From: DAOPJM01 sp964490325
GTDB lineage: Bacteria > Bacillota > Clostridia > Christensenellales > CAG-138
Assembly (NCBI GenBank): GCA_964490325.1
Contig: CAZBBX010000014.1
Span: 1-52,569, forward strand
Reading direction: 5' to 3'
Length of the DNA stretch: 52,569 bases
Position 1 is the first letter of the stretch; each line of letters begins with the position of its first letter. Shown here one piece after another: positions 8,370 to 16,526 of this stretch. The notes under the pieces are model-generated. The model was not told the DNA's origin and searched no databases. It saw nothing but the letters and a program-made list of their open reading frames with translations. The position numbers and the translations under genes were made by a program.

Positions 8370-9278
8370 ATGAGCTGGAAGTCGCGTCTTACGCCCCTGC
8401 TGCCACCCGCGCCGCGCCGCGTACTGGAGACGCTGCCCGAGGACACGAGCCTTTTGGAGCTGCGCCTGCGGGTCGGGCAGCCGATGGAGCTGGTCTACCC
8501 CGAGCGTTCCCGCCTCATCTTTTCACAAAACGGCGCGCCCATGCTCACGGAGGAGGACTGTCCCGCCCTGCTGTCAGCGATCTGCGGCCGATCGATCTAT
8601 GCTTGGGAGGAGGAGCTGCGGGAGGGCTTTGTCACACTGGGCGGGGGCTGCCGCGTGGGTCTTTGCGGACGGGCGGTGGTGGAGGACGGACGCGTGCTGC
8701 GCTTCTCATCGGTGACGGGCTTCAACTTCCGCATCGCAAGGCAATGCTTGGGCGTGGCGGAGCCGCTGCTGCCTGCGCTCACCTGCGACGGTCGTCTGCT
8801 GCCGACCTTGGTCGTTTCACCACCGGGCTGCGGCAAGACCACTCTCTTAAGGGATCTTGTCCGCCTTGCGTCGCGAGGTACAAAGGGGCTGCGTCCCGCA
8901 CGCGTGGGCGTCACCGATGAGCGCTTTGAGCTGGCGGGAGGCGCGGACGGGGAGGCGTTCGACCTTGGACCGCGCTGCGACGTGATGAGCGGCCTGCCCA
9001 AGGCGGAGGGGCTGCGGCGCCTCATCGCTGCGCTTTCCCCGCAGGTGCTGGCCTGCGACGAGCTGAACAGCAAAGCAGAGGCGGAGGCGGTGCTTGCGGC
9101 ACGCAGCTGCGGCGTGGTGGTGCTTGCCACCGCCCATGCGGACAGCGTACAGGGTCTGCTGCGCCGCCCCGCGTTTCAGCTTTTGTGGGAGGAAAAGGTC
9201 TTTGCCCGCGTGGTGCTGCTGCAAGGCGTCGGCCTTCCGCCAAGGGTGATCGATGTGACGGGAGATGGTGAAGGGTGA
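8370..9278 (+). CDS. spoIIIAA: Stage III sporulation protein AA (AAA-type ATPase)
   Basis: A 302-residue ATPase, near the usual family length (about 307 in B. subtilis). Walker A is SPPGCGKTTLLRDLVR (about 150), Walker B-like VLACDELNSKAEAEAV, and it keeps the family segments ELRLRVGQPMEL and RFSSVTGFNFRIAR. SpoIIIAA is thought to power the SpoIIIA-SpoIIQ channel between mother cell and forespore and is related to secretion ATPases. It heads the complete spoIIIA operon here, and its 3' end runs into the spoIIIAB region. Confidence 0.96.
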   Translation: MSWKSRLTPLLPPAPRRVLETLPEDTSLLELRLRVGQPMELVYPERSRLIFSQNGAPMLTEEDCPALLSAICGRSIYAWEEELREGFVTLGGGCRVGLCGRAVVEDGRVLRFSSVTGFNFRIARQCLGVAEPLLPALTCDGRLLPTLVVSPPGCGKTTLLRDLVRLASRGTKGLRPARVGVTDERFELAGGADGEAFDLGPRCDVMSGLPKAEGLRRLIAALSPQVLACDELNSKAEAEAVLAARSCGVVVLATAHADSVQGLLRRPAFQLLWEEKVFARVVLLQGVGLPPRVIDVTGDGEG

Positions 9279-9327
9279 AAGGTCGAGAGGGATGTTTTCC
9301 GCGATTCCGTCGGAGAAGGAGGAGAGC

Positions 9328-9819
9328 TTGCGCTATATCGCCATTCTGCTGTTATTCCTGTGCAGCGTATCCCTGGGGCAGACCCGTGCGCGGCGCTTGG
9401 AGGAGCGTGTTGCCCTGCTGCGCCGCCTCAAGGAGGAGTTAGCGGCGTTGAGCGCCGCCGTGCGCTACACCCGCCGCCCCCTTTCCGAGCTTTGCAAGAC
9501 CCTGTCCGAAGGTCCCGCCCGCACGCTGCTGACCACCTATCTGACGGCCGCCGATGCAGGGAGCGCACCTGTGGCGGCGCAGACTGCCGCGCTGAACGCG
9601 GCGGGGCTGACGGGGGAGAGGGAACGCGGCGCAGCGGCTGAATTGCTGACGGCGCTCTGTTCCTTTGACGCGGAGCGTATCCGCCTTGCCGCCGCTCACG
9701 CGGATGCGGAGCTTGCAGCCTGCCTTGCCGATGCGGAGGAAAAATGTCGCGGCGGCGCAAAGCTTTGGCGTGCCTTGGGCGTGTTGGGCGGCGCGGCTCT
9801 TGCAATCCTGCTGCTGTAG
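9328..9819 (+). CDS. spoIIIAB: Stage III sporulation protein AB
   Basis: I place the start at TTG 9328 because AAGGAGG lies five bases upstream and the result, LRYIAILLLFLCSVSLGQ, begins with the N-terminal membrane segment. It gives 163 residues, close to the family's ~170. Upstream ATGs at 9265 and 9292 are possible but add an unlikely hydrophilic prefix. The rest is helical (RRLEERVALLRRLKEEL) with a C-terminal hydrophobic tail, ALGVLGGAALAILLL. SpoIIIAB resembles type II secretion component GspF. Residues from about 75 to 127 are encoded by DNA duplicated behind the gene. Confidence 0.92.
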   Translation: MRYIAILLLFLCSVSLGQTRARRLEERVALLRRLKEELAALSAAVRYTRRPLSELCKTLSEGPARTLLTTYLTAADAGSAPVAAQTAALNAAGLTGERERGAAAELLTALCSFDAERIRLAAAHADAELAACLADAEEKCRGGAKLWRALGVLGGAALAILLL

Positions 9820-10040
9820 CAGCGGCTGAACTGCTGACGGCGCTCTGTTCCTTTGACGCGGAGCGCATCCGCCTTGCCGCCGCGCATACCAATGCGGGGA
9901 GCGCTCCTGTGGCGGCGCAGACTGCCGCGCTGAACGCGGCGGGGCTGACGGGGGAGAGGGAACGCGGTGCGGCGGCTGAACTGCAGATGGCATTTGCAAG
10001 CCCTCCTGCTGTGCGCGGTTCTTGCAACCCCACTGTGAAG
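9819..10040 (+). repeat. Rearranged partial duplication of spoIIIAB
   Basis: This stretch repeats pieces of the preceding gene in shuffled order: 9819-9897 matches 9631-9710, and 9891-9983 matches 9553-9645, nearly identical. About 10010-10040 looks like a decayed copy of the spoIIIAB 3' end. The two offsets (188 and 338) differ by 150 bases, exactly 50 codons, as if a 150-bp in-frame unit had been tandemly duplicated and then partly lost. The copy reads open in another frame than spoIIIAB and has no start site, so I do not call it a gene. Confidence 0.85.
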
Positions 10041-10136
10041 CGGCGCTTGCGACCCTCCCACCGTGGCGGAGCGTGTGAAACTTCCTCCTTGGCGCGGCGA
10101 CCATAGATTTTACGGATCCAAAGAAAGGAGAGCGGC

Positions 10137-10337
10137 TTGAGCATTGCGATCTTGTTCAAGGTGGCCGGCGTAGGCCTTATCACCGCCGTAGTGGTGCAGA
10201 TGCTCAAGCAGAGCGGCCGCGACGAGCTGGCGACGGTGGCGGGCATCGTGGGTCTCATCATCGGAACGGGGCTGATGCTGTCCATGGTCTCCTCCCTGCT
10301 GGAGACCATGCAGCAGCTCTTCTCCCTGTACGGATGA
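10137..10337 (+). CDS. spoIIIAC: Stage III sporulation protein AC
   Basis: A 66-residue protein with TTG start and AAAGGAG nine bases upstream. It begins SIAILFKVAGVGLITAVVVQ, has two membrane helices and the family segment KQSGRDELATVAGIVGL. SpoIIIAC is a small membrane part of the mother-cell half of the SpoIIIA-SpoIIQ complex. It overlaps spoIIIAD by four bases. The 300-base gap in front of it, filled by the spoIIIAB duplication, is unusual for this tight operon. Confidence 0.95.
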   Translation: MSIAILFKVAGVGLITAVVVQMLKQSGRDELATVAGIVGLIIGTGLMLSMVSSLLETMQQLFSLYG

Positions 10338-10729
10338 GCGGCGCGGCGCGGCTTGTGGTCATTGCGCTCGTCGGCGTGTCGCTCACGCTCATCGCCCGTG
10401 CGCAGAAGCCCGAATATGCCCTGCCCATCGGCGCCGCAACGGCGGTCTGCCTTTTTATCACGGCGCTGACCGCCTTCACCGATGTGACGAACGCTCTTGG
10501 CGAGCTGATGGCGCGGTACAGCACCCTGAGCCAAGCGCTTGGGCTGATGCTCAAGGTCTTGGGCATCGGCTTTCTGACGCAGTTTGGGGTGCAGCTTGCC
10601 AAGGACGCGGGGCAGAGCGCCATCGCCTTGCAGCTGGAGCTGGGGGGCAGGGTGCTGATCGTTGTCTGCGTGCTGCCCTCGGCGATCGCTTTGATCGAAC
10701 TGGGCGCATCGCTGCTGAAAACACTATAA
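10334..10729 (+). CDS. spoIIIAD: Stage III sporulation protein AD
   Basis: A 131-residue protein (about 133 in B. subtilis) with four hydrophobic segments and typical SpoIIIAD features: an N-terminal helix VVIALVGVSLTLIARAQKPE, a middle segment TALTAFTDVTNALGELMARY and a C-terminal helix VLPSAIALIELGASLL. The ATG overlaps the spoIIIAC stop. It is a membrane component of the forespore channel. Confidence 0.95.
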   Translation: MSGAARLVVIALVGVSLTLIARAQKPEYALPIGAATAVCLFITALTAFTDVTNALGELMARYSTLSQALGLMLKVLGIGFLTQFGVQLAKDAGQSAIALQLELGGRVLIVVCVLPSAIALIELGASLLKTL

Positions 10730-10786
10730 ACGCCGGTGCGCTCACAAGGACGAGGGGACGCGGCGTCCCGCACGAAAGGAGGCAAG

Positions 10787-11929
10787 ATGCGACGCTCCCT
10801 GCTGCTTTTGCCGCTGCTGCTTTTGCTGCTGCCCTGTCGGATCGCGGCGGCGGAGGAAACGCCCACACCCACGCCCGAAGCAACGGTCGATCCAAGCACG
10901 CAGGAGCTGATCGACGCCATGCTGGACGGGATCGATCTTGGCGACGCTGACAGCAAGGCCGCCTCGGAGGGACTGCCCTTCTCGCTGCTGCCCTCGACCC
11001 TGCTGGACAGCCTTTTGCAGGGCAGCTTTGAGGAGGACGCGCTGCTGACGCTTCTAAAGAGCCTTGTGGGGGAGGCGCTGCCGTCGGCGGGGGCGCTGAT
11101 GATCCTGCTGGCGGGCTTTGCGCTCATCGAGCTGATCCAACAGAGCCTCAGCACGGGGGGCACGGCGGACATGGCGGGGCTGATGCTGCGGGCGCTTTGC
11201 GGTCTTGCCGCGCTGACCCTGCTTTGGCCGCGGGTGAACGAGGCGCGGGGCTGCCTTGTCTCCCTGTCGGAGCTGGTGAGCCTGCTCGAGCCCTTGGTCA
11301 TTGCGCTGCTGACCCTGTTTGGCATGAGCGGGAGCGCCTTGGTCTTTCGTCCCGCGCTGACGCTGCTTTCTGGCACGGTGAGCACGCTGATGTATCAGGC
11401 GGTGCTGCCGCTGGCGCTTGCGGGCGGGGTGATCGGCGTGATGGAGCTGTTGGCGCCGCAGGGACGCGGCGGCGTGGGAGCGCTGCTTTTGCGCATCTGC
11501 CGTTGGATCTTGGTCACGGTCTGCTCGCTCTACCTGACGCTGACCGCGCTGAAGGGCTTCTCGGCGGGGGCGTCGGACAGCCTGCTCCTTCGGACGACCC
11601 GCCTTGCCGCAAGCGGCCTGCCCTTTGTGGGCGGCCTCATCAGCGATTCGTTGGAGACGGCGTTCTCCTGTATGCGTCTGGTCAAGGGGGCGCTGGGGGT
11701 GACGGGCATCCTGCTGTGCGTGACGACGCTCGCGGGGCCGCTGATCCGTTTAGGGCTGCAGCTTATCGTTTTGAAGGCGGCGGGGGCGGTGGCAAGACCC
11801 TTGGGCGCGGAGGGCGTGGGACAGCTGTGCGAACGCCTGGGCGCGATGCTCGGCGTGCTCTTGGCGGCCATCCTGACGGTGCTGGCGATGCTGACGGGCT
11901 GCTTGGGCTTGGTGATCGGGTTGAACTGA
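10787..11929 (+). CDS. spoIIIAE: Stage III sporulation protein AE
   Basis: ATG at 10787 has GAAAGGAGG seven bases upstream and opens a signal peptide, MRRSLLLLPLLLLLLPC; the in-frame extension to 10736 has no ribosome site. The 380-residue product has a polar acidic segment (residues 25-85) followed by about seven or eight membrane helices, as in SpoIIIAE. The family is the largest membrane subunit of the SpoIIIA complex. Residues 120-380 hold the typical glycine-rich helices (LAGGVIGVMELLAPQGRGG). Confidence 0.95.
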   Translation: MRRSLLLLPLLLLLLPCRIAAAEETPTPTPEATVDPSTQELIDAMLDGIDLGDADSKAASEGLPFSLLPSTLLDSLLQGSFEEDALLTLLKSLVGEALPSAGALMILLAGFALIELIQQSLSTGGTADMAGLMLRALCGLAALTLLWPRVNEARGCLVSLSELVSLLEPLVIALLTLFGMSGSALVFRPALTLLSGTVSTLMYQAVLPLALAGGVIGVMELLAPQGRGGVGALLLRICRWILVTVCSLYLTLTALKGFSAGASDSLLLRTTRLAASGLPFVGGLISDSLETAFSCMRLVKGALGVTGILLCVTTLAGPLIRLGLQLIVLKAAGAVARPLGAEGVGQLCERLGAMLGVLLAAILTVLAMLTGCLGLVIGLN

Positions 11930-11951
11930 AAGGGAGGAAGGAGGCGGAGCC

Positions 11952-12128
11952 GTGACCCAAAGCTTACTTGATCTTGCGATAAGCGGCGCGGCGCTGACGG
12001 CGGCCGCGAGCCTGCTTTGCGCCGTTCCCGCCGAAGGCACGCTCAAAAAAAGCGTGACAGCCGCGCTGCGGCTCATCTGTCTTTGTACGCTGCTTTCGGA
12101 GCTGGCCGTCATATTTTGGAAGGGGTGA
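11952..12128 (+). CDS. spoIIIAF: Minimal SpoIIIAF (membrane domain only)
   Basis: GTG at 11952 follows GGGAGGAAGGAGG and gives a 58-residue protein ending at TGA 12126-12128, which overlaps the next start. It has two membrane helices separated by PAEGTLKKSVTAALRLICLC. This matches the family's turn motif, in which P.G.LKK precedes the second helix. Normal SpoIIIAF is about 200 residues, with a ring-building soluble domain after the two helices; that domain is absent. Position between AE and AG supports the call. The downstream sequence does not encode the missing domain in any frame I examined. Confidence 0.75.
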   Translation: MTQSLLDLAISGAALTAAASLLCAVPAEGTLKKSVTAALRLICLCTLLSELAVIFWKG

Positions 12129-12724
12129 GGATAGGATTGCAACAGAAGGACAACGCGGGTCTTTTCGCCCGTCTGACGGCTCGCCTCAAGACGGACAAAC
12201 GCTTTGCGTATCTGCTGTACGGCGTGGCGGCGGCTCTGGCGCTGCTGCTGTACGCGTTCGGCGCCAAGCGCGAGAGCTGTCAAGGCAAGGTAAGCGCGGC
12301 GGAGACTGCCGCGCCCACGGCGATCGTCTCGTCCAAGGACGCGCTGGAGACGCGCCTGGAGAGCGTGCTGTCCGCCATACGCGGCGCAGGCAAGGTGCGG
12401 GTACTGGTCACCTACGAGACGAGCGGCGAGCTGGTGACGGCCACGTCCAGATCCACGGACACGAGCCTTACGGAGAGCGGGGGCGAACGCACGCAGGAGC
12501 AAAGCTCGGAGCGCGTGGAGCCTGCCACCGTGACCACGGACGAGGGGGAAACGCCCATCGTGCTGATGGAGACGGAGCCGACGCTTCGGGGGGTCGTGGT
12601 GGTGGCGGAGGGTGCCTGCGACCTTAGCGTGAAGCTTGATCTGCAGCGCGCCGTGCGTGCGGTGACGGGTCTGGCGCTTGAGCGCATCGAGGTGTTCGAG
12701 ATGGCGCACGACGCGGAGGATTGA
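12125..12724 (+). CDS. spoIIIAG: Stage III sporulation protein AG
   Basis: About 199 residues. The start is either GTG 12125, overlapping the spoIIIAF stop, or TTG 12137, which is better spaced from GGGGTGAGG. One membrane helix (FAYLLYGVAAALALLLYAFG) is followed by a linker and the ring-building domain: ALETRLESVLSAIRGAGKVRVLVTYETSGE, then LRGVVVVAEGACDLSVKLDL and a C-terminal helix, LERIEVFEM. SpoIIIAG forms the large ring of the channel in the intermembrane space. The acidic low-complexity insert (SGGERTQEQSSERVEP) is a common variable segment. Confidence 0.94.
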   Translation: MRIGLQQKDNAGLFARLTARLKTDKRFAYLLYGVAAALALLLYAFGAKRESCQGKVSAAETAAPTAIVSSKDALETRLESVLSAIRGAGKVRVLVTYETSGELVTATSRSTDTSLTESGGERTQEQSSERVEPATVTTDEGETPIVLMETEPTLRGVVVVAEGACDLSVKLDLQRAVRAVTGLALERIEVFEMAHDAED

Positions 12725-12777
12725 AGGCTTAGGCAGACCCAAGGATCTTTCCAAGGTATCAATAAGGAGGACGAAAC

Positions 12778-13323
12778 ATGAAAGGCGTATCCCAAAGCTT
12801 CGTAAAAAAGCTCATGAACAAGCGGGTGCTGACGTTGGCGGCGGTCTGTCTGCTGCTGGCGGGGGCGGTGACGGCGAACCTCATCCTAAGCAACAAAGAC
12901 AAGTCGGACGCGCAGGCGGCCGCGGCAGCGGGGGACGAGGGAACAACGCAGGTCTTGGCGCAGGATGCTTCGGCGCAGACGGGCTTCTTTGACCTGTATC
13001 GCGAGGAGCGCGACAACGTGCGCACGCAGGAGCTGGCGTATCTGGATTCCATCGTGGCGCAGGCAACGGACGAGACGACCCTTGCCGACGCGCAAAAGCA
13101 GAAGCTGGAGCTGGTGAACAACATGGAGATGGAGGTCACCATCGAGAATCTGGTGCGCGCAAAGGGCTTTGACGAGGTGATCGTTTCGCTTCACGCGGGC
13201 AGTGTCAACGTCATCGTGGGCGAGACGGAGCTGACCGACGAGCAGGTCGCGCAGATACTGGACATCGTGCTGCGCGAGACGGGGGAAAAGGCAGAGAATG
13301 TAAAGGTATCCACGGCGGAATAG
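12778..13323 (+). CDS. spoIIIAH: Stage III sporulation protein AH
   Basis: A 181-residue protein with ATG preceded by AAGGAGGACGAAAC. A single N-terminal helix (LTLAAVCLLLAGAVTANLIL) anchors a linker and the YscJ-like domain: FFDLYREERDNVRTQELAYL, ENLVRAKGFDEVIVSLHAG, VNVIVGETELTDEQVAQI. SpoIIIAH binds forespore SpoIIQ across the intermembrane space. It closes the spoIIIA operon. Confidence 0.95.
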   Translation: MKGVSQSFVKKLMNKRVLTLAAVCLLLAGAVTANLILSNKDKSDAQAAAAAGDEGTTQVLAQDASAQTGFFDLYREERDNVRTQELAYLDSIVAQATDETTLADAQKQKLELVNNMEMEVTIENLVRAKGFDEVIVSLHAGSVNVIVGETELTDEQVAQILDIVLRETGEKAENVKVSTAE

Positions 13324-13360
13324 CGACACAAAGTTTTCACAAGCATGCCGAATTGACTGG

Positions 13361-13414
13361 TTTACAAGCCCTTGAAACGGTGATATACTCGTATTGTATA
13401 CTGTAGAGTATATC
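13361..13414 (+). promoter_or_regulatory. Promoter and inverted repeat before asp23
   Basis: TTTACA (13361-13366), 17-base spacer, TATACT (13384-13389). The -10 box is part of an inverted repeat GATATACT (13382-13389) / AGTATATC (13407-13414), which could be an operator or a 5' hairpin. A second TATACT (13397-13402) sits inside it. This separates asp23 onward from the sporulation operon. Confidence 0.6.
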
Positions 13415-13437
13415 AATATTCAAAGGAGGATTTCCTT

Positions 13438-13869
13438 ATGAGCGAAACGAACGAGATCGCGGTTGGCAGCAATGCCGGCGGCAAGGTCGTCTTTGCAGAC
13501 GATGTGATCGCAACGATCGCCTCCCTTGCGGCAAGCGAGGTAGAGGGCGTCTTTGCCATGACGGGTACCGCCATGGAGGGTCTGAGCGAGAAGCTCGGCA
13601 AAAAGAACTATACCAAGGGCGTCAAGGTGGAGGTCGGCTCCGAGGAGTGCGCCGTCGATCTTAGCATGATCGTGCGTTACGGCTATCGCATCCAAGAGGT
13701 CTGCCAAAAGGTGCAGGACGGCGTGCGCAGCGCCATCGAGACCATGACGGGTCTCAAGGTCGTCGAGGTGAACGTATACGTTCAGTCCGTTTCCTTCCAG
13801 CAGGACAAGGTCAAGGCCGAGCCCGCGCCCGCGCCCGAACCCGAACCCGCACCGGCTCGCGTGAAGTAA
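13438..13869 (+). CDS. Asp23/Gls24 family envelope stress protein
   Basis: A 143-residue protein; ATG at 13438 follows AAAGGAGG. It has the Asp23 core: IASLAASEVEGVFAMTG, GVKVEVGSEECAVDLSMIVRYG, IQEVCQKVQDGVRSAIETMTGLKVVEVNVYV. The C-terminal 15 residues are an Ala-Glu-Pro repeat, probably a flexible tail. Asp23 proteins gather at the membrane through AmaP, encoded next. The position before nusB is the conserved yqhY place in Firmicutes. Confidence 0.95.
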   Translation: MSETNEIAVGSNAGGKVVFADDVIATIASLAASEVEGVFAMTGTAMEGLSEKLGKKNYTKGVKVEVGSEECAVDLSMIVRYGYRIQEVCQKVQDGVRSAIETMTGLKVVEVNVYVQSVSFQQDKVKAEPAPAPEPEPAPARVK

Positions 13870-13882
13870 TTTTCGTCGGACA

Positions 13883-13914
13883 GAAGGCCGCTTTATCGGC
13901 GGCCTTCGTCTTCT
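13883..13914 (+). terminator. Hairpin between asp23 and amaP
   Basis: GAAGGCCGC (13883-13891) pairs with GCGGCCTTC (13899-13907), followed by GTCTTCTT. Only a partial T-run follows, so it may reduce rather than stop transcription, or protect the asp23 message. Confidence 0.55.
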
Positions 13915-13957
13915 TGCCCCGCCATTGGGCGGGACGACTACCAAGGAAGGAAAAACC

Positions 13958-14515
13958 ATGAAAGCATTCGATAAATTTTTGGTCGTGCTGCTTGCCCTGC
14001 TGATCATCATCCTCAGCATCGGGCTGGCGCTCTTGGCCATCGGCTGGCCCACGCAGCTGGCCGAGCTGTGCTACGAGGGACTGTCCGTTGACACCGTGCG
14101 CATCGTCGTTGGCGTCGTTGCGGGCGTGCTGTTCCTCATCTGCCTGCGCCTGCTCATCGCGGCGGGCAGCGGCAAGTCGCACGAGGCGCCGCAGCCCACC
14201 AACACCCTCATTCAGCAGACCGAGGTTGGCGGCAGCTACATCACCCTTTCCGCATTGGACGCGATGGTGCAAAAGCATGTCCGCGCCAACGCACGCGTGA
14301 AGGACTGCAAGTCGCAGGTGCGAGCCGTCACAGGCGGCGTGAGCATCTCGCTCAAGCTCTACGTCATGCCCGACACCAAGGTGGTCGAGCTGACAAGCGA
14401 GCTGCAGCAGACGCTCAAGAGCTACATCGAGCAGCTCAGCGGCATCACCGTGACCGACATAGCCGTACTGGTCGAGAGCGTGAGTGCGCAGGGCGAGACC
14501 CCGCGTGTGAGCTGA
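13958..14515 (+). CDS. amaP: Alkaline shock response membrane anchor protein AmaP
   Basis: ATG at 13958 with AAGGAAGG upstream; the in-frame start at 13925 has no site. The 185-residue protein has two membrane helices (residues 6-26 and about 50-70). An Asp23-like cytoplasmic domain follows: ITLSALDAMVQKHVRANARV, GVSISLKLYVMPDTKVVELT, SYIEQLSGITVTDIAVLVES. AmaP anchors Asp23 at the membrane. It is followed after ten bases by the small DUF2273-type gene, the usual trio in Firmicutes. Confidence 0.9.
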   Translation: MKAFDKFLVVLLALLIIILSIGLALLAIGWPTQLAELCYEGLSVDTVRIVVGVVAGVLFLICLRLLIAAGSGKSHEAPQPTNTLIQQTEVGGSYITLSALDAMVQKHVRANARVKDCKSQVRAVTGGVSISLKLYVMPDTKVVELTSELQQTLKSYIEQLSGITVTDIAVLVESVSAQGETPRVS

Positions 14516-14525
14516 CGGAGGCAAC

Positions 14526-14750
14526 ATGAGCTTTTGGGAATACGTAAAAGCGCATAAGTGGCTGTTCATCCTCATCGGTGCGGCGCTGCTGATCGGCATA
14601 CTGCTGCTGACCATCGGCTTTTGGCGCACCCTGCTGATCGTTCTGCTGCTGGGCGTGGCCATCTTCCTCGGCTGCCTGATGGACAAGGGCGGCCCCTCGG
14701 CGGTGCACGACTTCTTCAACGGATTGTTCCATAAGGGGCAGGACAGGTAG
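14526..14750 (+). CDS. DUF2273-type small membrane protein
   Basis: A 74-residue protein with two closely spaced membrane helices (LFILIGAALLIGILLLTIGF and LLIVLLLGVAIFLGCLMDKG). ACGGAGG precedes the ATG. The LG.AIFLG..MDKG ending is typical of DUF2273 proteins encoded next to Asp23/AmaP; their role in the Asp23 membrane complex is not defined. It is seven bases from nusB. Confidence 0.85.
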   Translation: MSFWEYVKAHKWLFILIGAALLIGILLLTIGFWRTLLIVLLLGVAIFLGCLMDKGGPSAVHDFFNGLFHKGQDR

Positions 14751-14757
14751 GAAGTAG

Positions 14758-15174
14758 ATGAATCGTTCTTTGGCAAGAGAAATGGCCATGAAGATCCTCT
14801 ATTCCCGCATCCTTGGCGGCACGAACACCGTGGAGGAGACGCTGGAGCAGTCGGGTCTTACCGGCAACATGAACGAGGAGGATCTGGCCTTTCTTGACGA
14901 CATCCTTCATGGCGTGGACGAGCATCGCGACGAGCTGGACGAGCACATCGCCGCGCATCTGCAGGGTTGGACGCTTCCCCGCGTTGCAAAGGTCGACCTT
15001 ACGATCATGCGCATCGCCGTGTACGAAATGCTGTACGAGCCGACCATCCCCCACGCGGCAAGCATCAACGAGGCCGTGAACCTGAGCAAGCGCTATTCCG
15101 ATCCCAAGGGATACGGTTTTATCAACGGCGTGCTCGGCGGCGTGGAGAAGGCGCTTTCCGCGTCGAACGGGTGA
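14758..15174 (+). CDS. nusB: Transcription antitermination factor NusB
   Basis: A 138-residue all-helical RNA-binding protein. It starts MNRSLAREMAMKILYSRI, and the C-terminal half carries the family signature RVAKVDLTIMRIAVYEMLYE..IPHAASINEAVNLSKRYS followed by FINGVLGGV. It takes part in rRNA antitermination with NusE/S10. Length and position (asp23-nusB-xseA) are as expected; folD, often placed between nusB and xseA in Bacillus, is absent. Confidence 0.97.
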   Translation: MNRSLAREMAMKILYSRILGGTNTVEETLEQSGLTGNMNEEDLAFLDDILHGVDEHRDELDEHIAAHLQGWTLPRVAKVDLTIMRIAVYEMLYEPTIPHAASINEAVNLSKRYSDPKGYGFINGVLGGVEKALSASNG

Positions 15175-15277
15175 TCGGCGTTCCCACGCCGAATAGGGAG
15201 ATCGTTTTTTTGTTCGAGCATCGTTCCTTACGCGGGGACGATGCTTTCCTTGCGCTAAAGGAAGGAGGCGACGCGGC

Positions 15278-16498
15278 ATGGAACAGCCCCTGCAGCCGGT
15301 GTTTACCGTCAGTGAACTGAACGAATATGTGGGACTTATGCTGTCCCACGATCCGAACATGAGCCGCGTGACCGTCTCGGGCGAGATCAGCGGTTTTCAT
15401 CGCCACCCCTCCGGACATCTGTATTTTTCGCTCAAGGACGCCCGTGCGCAGGTGCGCTGTGTCATGTTTGCGGGAGCGGCGCAAAAGCTTTCCTTCGCGC
15501 CCCGCGACGGGATGCAGGTGCGGCTCACGGGCAGCGCGGCGCTGTATGCAAGGGACGGAAGCTTTCAGCTCTACGCGCAGTCGCTTAAGCAGGTGGGCGA
15601 GGGCGAGCTGTACCTGCGCTTTCTTGCCCTGAAGGAGCGCATGGAGAAGGCGGGCTACTTCGATCCCGCGCATAAAAAGCCCCTGCCGCTGCTGCCTCGC
15701 TGCGTGGGCGTTGTGACCTCGTCCGCAGGCGCGGCGCTGCAGGATATCAAGAATGTCATTGCCCGCCGCTTTCCGACCATGCCTCTGCGCCTCTACCCCG
15801 CCGCCGTGCAGGGAGAGGGTGCGGCAATGGAGTTAGCGGCCGCGATCCGCCGCGCCGACAAGGAAGGGCGCTGCGACGTGCTCATCGTGGGACGAGGCGG
15901 CGGCAGCTTGGAGGATCTGTGGGCGTTCAACGAAGCGGAACCCGCCCGTGCGATCTATGATTGCCGTATCCCCGTCATCTCGGCGGTGGGACACGAAACG
16001 GATTTTTCCATCACAGATTTTGTCGCCGACCTGCGGGCGCCTACGCCCTCCGCCGCGGCGGAGCTGGCGGTGCCCGAGTGGGACAAGCTCACCGAGCGCC
16101 TGCACAGCTTGGATAAGCGCTTGGAGAACGCCGTGGCGCACGGCCTGAAGCACAAGCGGGATCGTCTGCTCATCCTGCGCCGCTCGGGTGGCTTGGTGCT
16201 TGCCGAGCGGCGGCTGTTTGAAGCGCGGCAGCGCCTTTCGGAGAGCGGAGAAGCCCTGCTGACGGCGCCAAAGCAGGCGGCACAAGCGCGCAGGCAGCAG
16301 CTTGCCGCGCTGTCGCTTCGCTTGGAAGGAAACAGCCCCGCACGCACCTTGGAGCGCGGCTTTGCGCTGGTGCGCGATGCGGGCGGAAGACCCGTGACCC
16401 GCGCCATAAATGTTGTCGCCAATGAGCGCCTGCTCCTTTGCTTCGGAGACGGGACGCGGCAGGTGCGCGCCTTGGACGGGACGGATGAAACGATATGA
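15278..16498 (+). CDS. xseA: Exodeoxyribonuclease VII large subunit
   Basis: A 406-residue protein with AAGGAGG upstream of the ATG. The N-terminal OB fold (FTVSELNEYVGLMLSHD, VSGEISGFHRHPSGHLYFSL) is followed by the catalytic domain with GVVTSSAGAALQDIKNV and DVLIVGRGGGSLEDLWAFNE. Then come IPVISAVGHETDFSITDFVA and the long C-terminal coiled region. With XseB it degrades single-stranded DNA. Confidence 0.97.
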   Translation: MEQPLQPVFTVSELNEYVGLMLSHDPNMSRVTVSGEISGFHRHPSGHLYFSLKDARAQVRCVMFAGAAQKLSFAPRDGMQVRLTGSAALYARDGSFQLYAQSLKQVGEGELYLRFLALKERMEKAGYFDPAHKKPLPLLPRCVGVVTSSAGAALQDIKNVIARRFPTMPLRLYPAAVQGEGAAMELAAAIRRADKEGRCDVLIVGRGGGSLEDLWAFNEAEPARAIYDCRIPVISAVGHETDFSITDFVADLRAPTPSAAAELAVPEWDKLTERLHSLDKRLENAVAHGLKHKRDRLLILRRSGGLVLAERRLFEARQRLSESGEALLTAPKQAAQARRQQLAALSLRLEGNSPARTLERGFALVRDAGGRPVTRAINVVANERLLLCFGDGTRQVRALDGTDETI

Positions 16499-16526
16499 AA
16501 GCCGATCGCAAGAGGGGGAGATACTA

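Noticed and set aside
9744..10106. Open frame over the spoIIIAB duplication
   Set aside because: It starts inside spoIIIAB in another frame with no ribosome site. The coding look comes from the duplicated DNA.
13883..13914. Riboswitch in front of amaP
   Set aside because: Only one simple hairpin is present in a 90-base gap, with no conserved aptamer sequence.
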